NCBI GenBank assembly: GCA_026986655.1
Contig: JALSOD010000300.1
Span: forward strand, 1-6,637
Direction of reading: 5' to 3'
From: Caldifarciminota bacterium
Lineage (GTDB): Bacteria; Hydrothermota; Hydrothermia; B15-G9; WFZT01
Length of the DNA: 6,637 nt
A model generated the notes under the pieces. It searched no databases and had not been told where the DNA came from. It saw only the letters and a program-made list of their open reading frames with translations. The translations under genes and the position numbers were made by a program. Below, one piece after another: positions 1-6,173 of this stretch (positions are counted from its first letter, which is position 1; each line of letters opens with the position of its first letter).

Positions 1-213
1 CTCAATTCCTACTCTGTTTGCGGTGAAATGGAAGAATGTCCATGCAATATACGCAAGATAAAAATTTTCTCCCCTTATTCTTAAAACATTGAGCCCAAAA
101 ACTATTGATACACCCCATACGAAACTTGTAAACAGTTCAAGGATTGTGTTTAACCTATAACTCCACATCTCTTCTAAATTCATTTTTATGGATACCCAGA
201 TAAGTTTAATCAT
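1..213 (-). CDS. Second ABC-2 type permease, N-terminal 71 codons (3' end beyond the window)
   Basis: The frame starting at the ATG at 213 is open to the left edge and encodes 71 residues. The lead MIKLIWVSIKMNLEEMWSYR followed by LN has the amphipathic start ending in SYRLN typical of ABC-2 permeases, especially the DUF990-like group. A membrane segment follows (about 24-44, ILELFTSFVWGVSIVFGLNV), then a polar loop and the beginning of a second membrane segment (FYLAYIAWTFFHFTANRVGIE). The lining up of YLAYIAWTFFHFTAN with YLLWSFYQSTANSVG of the first permease suggests that the two are distant paralogues. The start overlaps the ATPase stop by 8 bases, and a weak GGAA precedes it by about 10 bases; ATG 183 is an alternative start but would lose most of the conserved lead. 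Two unlike permeases flanking one ATPase gene suggest a heterodimeric channel. Confidence 0.72.
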   Translation of the reverse strand, partial: MIKLIWVSIKMNLEEMWSYRLNTILELFTSFVWGVSIVFGLNVLRIRGENFYLAYIAWTFFHFTANRVGIE

Positions 214-1090
214 TTTCTAATATTTCCATAAAAATTTTCTCAAGATCCTTTTCGTGAACTTTCATTTCAAGAATTTCTGCTCCTATTGAGGATAATTTTA
301 ACAGAACTTCACTTAAAACATTAGTATCAAAAATTCTTATTTCATAAACTCCATCTCCAATAAGTTCTGCATTTTTTATTTCGGGCCCTCTAAATTTTAC
401 GGTGAATTCCGTAGCGGCATATCTTTCAAAAACTTCTTTCATCGTTGTTTCAAGGATCACCTTCCCTTTGTTAAGAAAAACTGTATTATCAGCCACTTCT
501 TGCGCCACAATCATTTCATGAGTTGTTAGAAGAATCGCCCTCCCTTCATTCGCCATCTCCCTTATCAATTTCCTTATTTCAATACTTGAGATAACATCAA
601 CCCCAACTGTGGGCTCATCGAGAATAATGTTCTCTATTTCCGGCAGAAAAGAAATTAAAAGGGATAATTTTTGCTTCATCCCTTTTGAATACATCCTGAC
701 TTCACGATCAAGTGCATCAAATATTCCAAATCTATGGGCAAGTTCTTTTACTCTTACTTTATTAAATCTTTCTCCCTGAAGTGCAAGAAAATACTCGATA
801 TTTTGCCAGCCGGTTAGCCTGTAAAATAAATTTCTATCACCTTCAAGAACTACACTAAGATGCCTTAACGCAGCGCTTCTTCTTCTCACAACTGAATATC
901 CGTTTATTAACACATCTCCTTCGTCCGGTAATACAAGACCAGATATGATTTTAATAAGTGTCGTTTTCCCCGCCCCGTTTGGACCAAGTAAAACAGTAAC
1001 CTTTCCAGGAGGAATGTTAAAGCTCACTCCATCAAGAGCTTTTACCATATTTTTCCTGTAAACTTTTGTTAAATCTTTTACCTTAATCAT
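206..1090 (-). CDS. ABC transporter ATP-binding protein (ABC-2 exporter type)
   Basis: This 294-residue cytoplasmic ATPase powers the ABC-2 permeases encoded on both sides of it. All core motifs are in place: Walker A GPNGAGKTT (36-44), signature YSKGMKQKL (134-142), Walker B IILDEP with catalytic Glu159, D-loop VGVD (162-165) and switch His191 in TTHEM. The Q-loop position holds Glu83 (VVLEGDRNLFYRLTG), and the signature is SKGMKQ rather than SGGQ; both variants are familiar in the NatA/DrrA/CcmA-like branch that drives ABC-2 exporters. After about residue 225 comes a C-terminal subdomain (FTVKFRGPE to the end) of the kind found in that branch. The length is usual. The ATG overlaps the permease stop as TGATG, so the two are translationally coupled; no strong ribosome site is seen. 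The last 8 bases overlap the second permease. The ATPase call is firm; the substrate, such as a lipid, peptide, drug or glycan, is unknown. Confidence 0.93.
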   Translation of the reverse strand: MIKVKDLTKVYRKNMVKALDGVSFNIPPGKVTVLLGPNGAGKTTLIKIISGLVLPDEGDVLINGYSVVRRRSAALRHLSVVLEGDRNLFYRLTGWQNIEYFLALQGERFNKVRVKELAHRFGIFDALDREVRMYSKGMKQKLSLLISFLPEIENIILDEPTVGVDVISSIEIRKLIREMANEGRAILLTTHEMIVAQEVADNTVFLNKGKVILETTMKEVFERYAATEFTVKFRGPEIKNAELIGDGVYEIRIFDTNVLSEVLLKLSSIGAEILEMKVHEKDLEKIFMEILEND

Positions 1091-1092
1091 CA
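1088..1092 (-). promoter_or_regulatory. TGATG stop-start overlap between permease and ATPase
   Basis: The permease TGA and the ATPase ATG share one base. With no strong ribosome site before the ATG, ATPase synthesis probably depends on ribosomes ending the permease C-terminal frame. An uncorrected frameshift upstream could therefore also lower ATPase output. Confidence 0.65.
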
Positions 1093-1455
1093 GTAATGTC
1101 CCAGTGTTCCTTCCCGTCTTGCTCTATTATAACAGTATTTAAAAAAAATAATGCCGATCAAAAGGTAAATAACAGAAATTGTCAGGAGCTTTACCTCTAA
1201 AGTGATAAATGTCCTGACCGTTATCTTTGAGTTGAGTAGATTAAACAGAGTATGTGCAGCATAAGTATAGGGGACTGTATCCAGAAATTTATAGATAATT
1301 CCTGGCAGATGAACAACAGAAAAGATACCAGCCCCTATAAGAATTCCGTTTACAAGTTCAACCACAACCCCTGCCCGTTTTATGAGGAGAAATAGACCGA
1401 TAAATGCAAGTCCCACACCGATAAAAAACGGAGAAAGACTCATAAAGGTGATCAA
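1090..1455 (-). CDS. ABC-2 type transporter permease, C-terminal half (gene interrupted by a frameshift)
   Basis: This is the second half of the same permease. The segment GVGLAFIGLFLLIKRAG, then LVNGILIGAGIF, a PY loop (VPYTYAAHTLF) and a final membrane helix ending in ARREGTLGHY are all in the order expected for the C-terminal half of an ABC-2 permease, with three membrane spans. The given start at 1455 is a TTG with no ribosome site before it, and the nearest ATG (1443) also lacks one. The frame is open upstream to 1518 and there encodes LLLSPHIKYLGLL, which joins smoothly to the first half after its Phe113. One reading-frame correction at the T-run gives a 247-residue permease, a usual length for the family. 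This half is therefore probably not an independent gene. Its TGA overlaps the ATG of the ATPase gene by one base. Confidence 0.78.
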   Translation of the reverse strand: MITFMSLSPFFIGVGLAFIGLFLLIKRAGVVVELVNGILIGAGIFSVVHLPGIIYKFLDTVPYTYAAHTLFNLLNSKITVRTFITLEVKLLTISVIYLLIGIIFFKYCYNRARREGTLGHY

Positions 1456-1472
1456 AAGAAGACCAAGATACT

Positions 1473-1832
1473 TTATGTGGGGAGATAGAAGTAAAAAACG
1501 ATATATAGATATACAGTATCAATAAACCCTTGGGGAATGGTTGAAAGTATGTAAATAAGGGATACGGTTAGGGGTGATCTCCTTACGGAAAATAACCTTT
1601 CAATAACTCCCTGCTCTGCGTAGCCCATAAAGCTCCATCCCACTGAATTCGCAGTTGATTGATAGAAAGACCAGAGAAGATAGGCGAGCAAGAACGGGGT
1701 CGTAGAATGACCAAGATTACCAAGTCCTTTCACAAATCCATATCCCATAACCCCCAGAAGAATATACATCAATACAGCATTAAACCTGTATTTGTAGATG
1801 TATGAAAATTCATAAAAAATTATTTTAAGCAT
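1473..1832 (-). CDS. ABC-2 type transporter permease, N-terminal half (gene interrupted by a frameshift)
   Basis: These 119 residues are the first half of an ABC-2 family inner-membrane permease, the membrane subunit of an exporter. Residues 1-16 form a short cytoplasmic lead ending in YRFN, typical of the family. Membrane segments follow at about 18-36, 46-68 and 87-113. Between the second and third lies YAEQGVIERLFSVRRSP (71-87), matching the conserved E-x-G-x-x-E-x-L loop followed by SP in these permeases, thought to form the coupling region to the ATPase. Homology stops after Phe113; the last six residues (YFYLPT) are out of frame and end in TAA. The missing half continues in another frame at 1090-1455. 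The ATG lies 6 bases after the peptidase stop, which is itself in frame, so no earlier start exists. A GAGGT site 3 bases before it is unusually close. As read, the protein is truncated and unlikely to work alone. Confidence 0.8.
   Translation of the reverse strand: MLKIIFYEFSYIYKYRFNAVLMYILLGVMGYGFVKGLGNLGHSTTPFLLAYLLWSFYQSTANSVGWSFMGYAEQGVIERLFSVRRSPLTVSLIYILSTIPQGFIDTVYLYIVFYFYLPT
1493..1498 (-). other. Frameshift point: run of six T in the coding strand of the permease gene
   Basis: The coding strand reads ATC-GTT-TTT-TAC in the first half's frame, while the second half needs TTT-TTA-CTT. Adding one T to the run (or removing two) merges both halves into one 247-residue permease without loss of conserved sequence. 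Both halves keep good family features, so the change is recent, a sequencing or assembly error in a homopolymer, or is bypassed by slippage. The classical heptamer T-TTT-TTA is present in letters but is not in the phase needed for standard -1 ribosomal frameshifting. Confidence 0.8.
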
Positions 1833-1835
1833 GAG

Positions 1836-1840
1836 ACCTC
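1836..1840 (-). promoter_or_regulatory. Closely spaced ribosome binding site of the first permease
   Basis: GAGGT on the minus strand only 3 bases before the ATG at 1832, overlapping the TGA stop of the S41 gene. The short spacing suggests that translation depends partly on ribosomes finishing the peptidase gene. Confidence 0.45.
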
Positions 1841-3665
1841 AGGGTTTCATGTTTTTTGAAATCTTACCTTTCAAAAAATTTATGGCTTTTTTCAACACGG
1901 GGTCACGTCCTTCCGCTATGTCCTTCTGAGTCGGATAAATAACGATATCCGGCCTTATCCCCTTTCCCGCAAATGGCTCGGAATTTACACAGACTCTCAA
2001 ATAGCCTCCACCTGGAAGGTTGACATAATAAGGGTTACCTGTTCCCCCGCAGGTTGGCATTCCTATAATTGTTGCCCTCCCTGACTCCTTCAAGGGACGG
2101 ACAAAATCCTCCCCCGCACTACAGGTGTTGGGAGATGTTAAAATAACAAGAGGACCTGTAAAGACTTTATCCTTTGCAGGCTTGATAAATTTTACACCGA
2201 GATCCAGATAAATCTCCAAGAAATTTAATTTTGAAAAATTACCTATGTAAACCGGAGTGAAATTCCCCTGATAGTTTTCGATTGCATGATCTATAAAGTG
2301 GGCAATTATTTTATCCCCGATACCTGAATTGCCACCTCCATTTTGCCGTATATCAATGATTATTCCCTTAACCTTTTCAAGTTCAAGAGTGTCAAACTTA
2401 TTTAAGAATTCCTTCAGAACCTTCTCACTCGAAAATGTTTTTAGGTTGAAATAAACAATACCATAGCCGATTTCTCTCATTTCTACAAAAGGTTTATTTT
2501 TCTTCTTGTAGGGTATTCTCTCTACCTCCACTGTCATTGTGTCCCCGTTTATCTTTCTGAACTTCACTTTGACTGTCGTGCCTTTTTTACCAATAAGTAA
2601 ATTTTTCGCCCCAAACCACTCAAGAAATTGCTCAGGCTTGTGAGATATGTATGGATAAAGAAATTTTTTAAGATATTGCTGGACTGGAATGCCGTTGACC
2701 TCAACAACTTCTGCACCAGGTTTTAATCCTCTTCTCGAAAGCTCATTTGAGAAAACACTTTTTACAAAGACTTTACCTTTAAAACCAATGAATTCAATTG
2801 GGGGAATTATGAAATTCTCCCTTAAATCTGGTGGCATTTCGACAAAAGTATGATTGTCGTTTATACTTGCAACCAATCTCTTGAGAGTCCAGTAATACTC
2901 CTCCCGCGTTTTAGCTTTGATGACAGCCGGGATGAATTTTCTTACCTGTTCATCCCAGCTATTGAATTCTCCAAGTTTCAGATTGGCACATCTGTATTTT
3001 ACCTCCGAATGGACAAGCATTAGACCCCATAACTTTTGTTCCACTGTTCCTGTCCACCTGGATCTTTCCTCTATGAATCTTTTTATTTTATCAAACGGGA
3101 TTTCAGAAAAGTCAGGATTTGTTTTAATAAAACCGTAATCAGCAAATCCACTTTCTATGGCAAGGCTTATATACTTTAGAGCGCTATCTGTATCTCCCAT
3201 TGTCGAATAAATCCTCGCAATTTCAACGAAAGCAAATTTTCTATCAACACCTCCAGTCTGTTTGAGGTTTTTTATTTTGTTCCGCAAAGCATTTTTTACT
3301 TTTTGCCATAGGACTGTATTCCTCAAGTGATCCCAGTCACTGTCGTCTTCTAAAATCCACCTATAAGTGATAAAAACGAAATTTTTCTTTACCGCTTTAA
3401 CAAGATTATCTATAGCAATTGAATCTTTTTTCTCTTTTGCATAAATGCACCCATCATGATAGTATCCATCTGCAAGTGTTGTATCGAGCTCTATTACTCT
3501 TCTAAAGATGGCATGAGCACTATCAGAAAATCCGTCAGCATATGATTTATATCCAGCTGTAATGAGTTCTTCTAACTTCTCAAGTTGGGTTAATGAAATT
3601 CTTGTAACAGCTCCAAGATTCCCTGAAATCATGATGAAAAAAAACAGAAATCTCTTCAGTTTCAT
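1839..3665 (-). CDS. Secreted S41 family peptidase, tricorn type, with N-terminal TPR-like repeats and a PDZ-like domain
   Basis: This 608-residue protease likely acts in the periplasm. It starts with a classic signal peptide (MKLKRFLFFFIMISGNLGA). Residues about 30-205 hold TPR-like helical repeats (around 34-67, 68-101 and 143-176), two of them followed by a WDHLRNT- or NPDFSEIP-type closing loop. Residues about 206-275 match the helical segment before the PDZ domain in tricorn-type S41 enzymes and end in NDNHTFV with candidate catalytic His272. A PDZ-like domain follows (about 290-375, LKPGAEVVEVNG). The protease core has IIIDIRQNGGGNSG (435-448) and the nucleophile motif TCSAGED with Ser516. 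The later segment is PTCGGTG (537-543), without the lysine of the CtpA Ser-Lys enzymes, so a Ser-His-Glu type is expected; Glu563 before GIRPDI is a candidate partner. An in-frame TGA upstream and a GGAGGG site fix the start. Protein quality control or peptide trimming is plausible; the substrate is unknown. Confidence 0.88.
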   Translation of the reverse strand: MKLKRFLFFFIMISGNLGAVTRISLTQLEKLEELITAGYKSYADGFSDSAHAIFRRVIELDTTLADGYYHDGCIYAKEKKDSIAIDNLVKAVKKNFVFITYRWILEDDSDWDHLRNTVLWQKVKNALRNKIKNLKQTGGVDRKFAFVEIARIYSTMGDTDSALKYISLAIESGFADYGFIKTNPDFSEIPFDKIKRFIEERSRWTGTVEQKLWGLMLVHSEVKYRCANLKLGEFNSWDEQVRKFIPAVIKAKTREEYYWTLKRLVASINDNHTFVEMPPDLRENFIIPPIEFIGFKGKVFVKSVFSNELSRRGLKPGAEVVEVNGIPVQQYLKKFLYPYISHKPEQFLEWFGAKNLLIGKKGTTVKVKFRKINGDTMTVEVERIPYKKKNKPFVEMREIGYGIVYFNLKTFSSEKVLKEFLNKFDTLELEKVKGIIIDIRQNGGGNSGIGDKIIAHFIDHAIENYQGNFTPVYIGNFSKLNFLEIYLDLGVKFIKPAKDKVFTGPLVILTSPNTCSAGEDFVRPLKESGRATIIGMPTCGGTGNPYYVNLPGGGYLRVCVNSEPFAGKGIRPDIVIYPTQKDIAEGRDPVLKKAINFLKGKISKNMKP

Positions 3666-3671
3666 AATCTG

Positions 3672-3677
3672 CCCTCC
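3672..3677 (-). promoter_or_regulatory. Ribosome binding site of the S41 peptidase gene
   Basis: GGAGGG on the minus strand, 6 bases before the ATG at 3665. It fills most of the 15-base gap after the DUF5916 stop codon, the largest gap between genes in this window. Confidence 0.8.
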
Positions 3678-3680
3678 ATT

Positions 3681-5681
3681 TCAAAATGTAACAAAATATT
3701 TAACTTTAATTGCTGAGACTGAATTTATAATGCCTGTTTTATCTCTTTGATTATTAATTGCTATATATAATCCCCCTATTCCCAGCTGGTAACTTACAAA
3801 TGTCCAGTACCTGTAGTACGGCTCGTAATACTCTGACTCTGAAAATACATTTTCGTAACCCAATCTCAGGTTGAGTTTCTTGTGAAAATTTATATTCCCA
3901 ACATACATGGTCGAAATCGTTCTCCTTAACCCCGCTCCCTCAGATACCCCAAGTCTCGTGTTAAATGTAAAATTCCTCGTCACATGCAGTCCAAGCTCTA
4001 CATTACCTGTGTAAAACCTCCCCACCTCTCCTGTCTGAAAGTTATACACCCTCTGGACCATTAGGTCCATCCTCACTCTGTTCGGTGGAATATTGAGTAT
4101 GGATACAAAATTTATATTCCAGGCCCTGAACTCCACACAGGTGTCCCTGAATGGATCGTATTTATTGGCATCACCGTATCCACCAAAAATCATAACAGAA
4201 TGCCCGTTTTTGAAAATAACCGAAAGCTCAGGAGAAATCTCCACTGATGGAAGCTCATTTAGATCCCTGCTCCTGGATACACTGAGGCCAACATCAACAT
4301 AGGGTATCTTTTTCAAGTAGTATGTCCTCCCTAATCTGACACTCATATCGTACCCCCCTCCCATAACATATCCCAGCCTGTTTATATCAAATAAAGAATC
4401 GATCTTCTGGTAGTAAAACGATATGTTCTTCTCCCTCGATGCCCATTTCAGTCCAACGGTAAAGAAATTGCCCTCCAACGACTCACCTTCCCTGCTCTGT
4501 GAGTGAGCACCCACAAACAGAATGGTATAATTACCCCTTTCAAGCTTCGTATCCAGCGAGATTACCCTGTCCAGCGTATCACTGTGAGTGTAGTTCCCAA
4601 CCAGAACCCCCATCTCGTAATTTCTGCCAGAATAAAGAGGTCTGACGAATAGAAAATCCTCCATGGAATCTGTCCTCACACTGAGAAAACCCCCTTTTAA
4701 AGATCCCTGCCTCAAAATACCCTTCATTCCCCATTTCAATGGGATCTCATTACCCCATGCATCGGTACCAATATTCCTCGTGTAAACAAAGTTCATCACG
4801 GGCATTCCTATAAGAAAGGGAAGCTGAAAAATATCCATGTCATACACAAAAAATGGCCTTTTTTCAGGTAGAAATCTCGGATATTTCGAGATGTTCACAG
4901 TAAAGGGATCGGCCTCAACATCGGCAAAATCAGGATTGTATGTAAAATGGAAGGTATTACCCTCAACTCTCAATATAACATCTCCAGCAAGATTTCTGTA
5001 ATCTTCGCTCTCTTTACTTCCCCGGAAATCTCTTACTGTATCCCTTCGGACAACGATCTGAGGTATAAACTGCATCGAAAAGCTTATTGGTGCTTTTACC
5101 CGGACAAATTCCATATCTGGAGTTATCCTCCCCGGAGAGGGGAGTCTGTAATAATAGATCGATTTGTCTTTACTTATATGTCTTGAAAAGTTTATCCCCC
5201 ATAACTTATTTCGGCTGTATTCAAGGGATTTAAAGGGAATTTCTATTTCCACAGAGTATAGACTATCCGAAACATGCGATGCTGCTTTCCAATCAGTATC
5301 CCAGGATGCATCAATAAGTCCATTGTTGAACCTTGAGTCAAGGATGTTGCCACCGGCATCCACTGAAAATTCAAAGACAGTGGATGGGTTACCAAATGGT
5401 GCAATGTGAAAAGTGACATAGTCATCTGCAATTTTATCCCTGCCTTTGTGCTCAACAACTGGTGGAGGTCCGTAACACTTAAAACCCACGAAAATGGATT
5501 TAGAACTTGTAAAGATGTAGGCCTCAGTCCTGTAAGTTGCTTTTTTACCGTAAACAGGAATAAATTCTTTGAAATCAGATACCATGTAAGCTTTCTTCCA
5601 AGCACTATCGACAAGAATTCCGTCCAGGACGATGTTTGAATTGGTTTTTGGGATGATAAGCATGATTAGCAAATAAATCAT
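3681..5681 (-). CDS. DUF5916-family outer-membrane protein with N-terminal CBM9-like domain
   Basis: This 666-residue protein has the two-part layout of the DUF5916 family. Residues about 17-195 form a CBM9-like beta sandwich (VLDGILVDSAW at 18-28, then EAYIFTSSKSIFVGFKCY, and the later VEIEIPFKSL and LWGINFSRHI). From about 200 onward come many alternating beta strands, as in an outer-membrane barrel. The family hallmark is clear at 249-285: NPDFADVEADP, then LPEKRPFFVYDMDIF, followed by TRNIG at 301-305. The chain ends in Phe (KYFVTF), the usual C-terminal signal of barrels inserted by the BAM machinery. The CBM9-like part suggests glycan binding, but members of this family have no settled function. 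The ATG follows the upstream stop with no gap and has an excellent ribosome site. The signal peptide is oddly short (IYLLIMLIIPK) and lacks basic residues before its hydrophobic core. The family call is firm; the role is unknown. Confidence 0.85.
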   Translation of the reverse strand: MIYLLIMLIIPKTNSNIVLDGILVDSAWKKAYMVSDFKEFIPVYGKKATYRTEAYIFTSSKSIFVGFKCYGPPPVVEHKGRDKIADDYVTFHIAPFGNPSTVFEFSVDAGGNILDSRFNNGLIDASWDTDWKAASHVSDSLYSVEIEIPFKSLEYSRNKLWGINFSRHISKDKSIYYYRLPSPGRITPDMEFVRVKAPISFSMQFIPQIVVRRDTVRDFRGSKESEDYRNLAGDVILRVEGNTFHFTYNPDFADVEADPFTVNISKYPRFLPEKRPFFVYDMDIFQLPFLIGMPVMNFVYTRNIGTDAWGNEIPLKWGMKGILRQGSLKGGFLSVRTDSMEDFLFVRPLYSGRNYEMGVLVGNYTHSDTLDRVISLDTKLERGNYTILFVGAHSQSREGESLEGNFFTVGLKWASREKNISFYYQKIDSLFDINRLGYVMGGGYDMSVRLGRTYYLKKIPYVDVGLSVSRSRDLNELPSVEISPELSVIFKNGHSVMIFGGYGDANKYDPFRDTCVEFRAWNINFVSILNIPPNRVRMDLMVQRVYNFQTGEVGRFYTGNVELGLHVTRNFTFNTRLGVSEGAGLRRTISTMYVGNINFHKKLNLRLGYENVFSESEYYEPYYRYWTFVSYQLGIGGLYIAINNQRDKTGIINSVSAIKVKYFVTF

Positions 5682-6173
5682 CTATGATACCTCCTTTTTA
5701 AGTAACTTCAATAATTTTATAACCCTATCACCTGTTTCAGAAGGTCCACATTCCCATAGATATATCCGACCGCGGAAGAGCACAATTTTCATAGGGAAAA
5801 GACATCCATGGTAAAACTTCAATATTTCGAACATTTCTGGTAAAAGTAATATTTTCTCTTTCGGTATCCTCATACTGAGTATCCACTTCTGGGTAAGCTC
5901 TGCGTTGGATGACAGAGGAACAACTTTTGTTTCAGGTAAATTCACCAAATTTTTGTACTCGAGTAATGATCCAACACATTTAGAAGGCTTTAACACATAT
6001 AACAAAGTTGGTTCCACACCGATCATCTTTTTCATAAAATATGGTGCGGGAAATCCCTGACCAAGAAGATAAATACGATTATTTAATTTTCCTATTTTAT
6101 TTATTAGAAGTGAAGAAAAAATCAAAAGTACTAAAAGACTACCTGATTCTAACCAATTTCGTTTCTTTTCCAT
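5682..6173 (-). CDS. Membrane-anchored thioredoxin-like protein with a CxxS motif
   Basis: This 163-residue protein has one hydrophobic segment near its N-terminus (about residues 11-25, GSLLVLLIFSSLLIN), so it probably stays anchored in the inner membrane with its domain in the periplasm. The rest has the order expected of a thioredoxin-like fold: a strand (TLLYVLKPSKC, 56-66), a helix starting at the Cys66-Val-Gly-Ser69 motif, a middle part, then a candidate cis-proline turn at Pro127 followed by strand and turn (MKIVLFRGRIYLWE) and a final helix. In redox-active relatives the motif is normally CxxC; here the second Cys is Ser69. Cys124 and Cys142 are the only other cysteines. The ATG at 6173 is the first possible start: an in-frame TAG lies three codons upstream and an AGAGG site sits 6 bases before the ATG. 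It overlaps the propeller gene and ends directly at the next ATG. The fold is inferred from pattern, and disulfide chemistry is uncertain. Confidence 0.55.
   Translation of the reverse strand: MEKKRNWLESGSLLVLLIFSSLLINKIGKLNNRIYLLGQGFPAPYFMKKMIGVEPTLLYVLKPSKCVGSLLEYKNLVNLPETKVVPLSSNAELTQKWILSMRIPKEKILLLPEMFEILKFYHGCLFPMKIVLFRGRIYLWECGPSETGDRVIKLLKLLKKEVS
5689..5696 (-). promoter_or_regulatory. Near-perfect ribosome binding site of the DUF5916 gene
   Basis: AAGGAGGT on the minus strand, 7 bases before the ATG at 5681. It is embedded in the last codons of the thioredoxin-like gene, where it encodes the KKEV end of that protein. It is the strongest such site in the window and suggests that the barrel protein is made in good amount independently of upstream translation. 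Confidence 0.85.

Noticed and set aside
1493..1499. Programmed -1 ribosomal frameshift at TTTTTTA
   Set aside because: The letters match a classical heptamer, but the incoming frame is GTT-TTT-TAC, not TTT-TTA, so the standard simultaneous slip does not apply. Kept only as a possibility in the frameshift finding.
5243..5614. A 123-residue minus-strand frame inside the DUF5916 gene
   Set aside because: It overlaps the CBM9-like domain in another frame. The domain's conserved residues are in the longer frame, and the short one looks like no protein family.
2917..5639. Open frames on the plus strand (2917-3138, 3562-3750, 4093-4302, 4947-5186, 5164-5409, 5406-5639)
   Set aside because: They lie opposite well-supported minus-strand genes, encode no recognisable domain and have no convincing ribosome sites; they are shadow frames.
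1839..5684. Recoded stop codons (TAG or TGA read as an amino acid) fusing four in-frame genes
   Set aside because: Each stop is followed closely by an ATG with a ribosome site, the peptidase starts with a clear signal peptide, and the proteins end at normal family boundaries, including a terminal Phe in the barrel.
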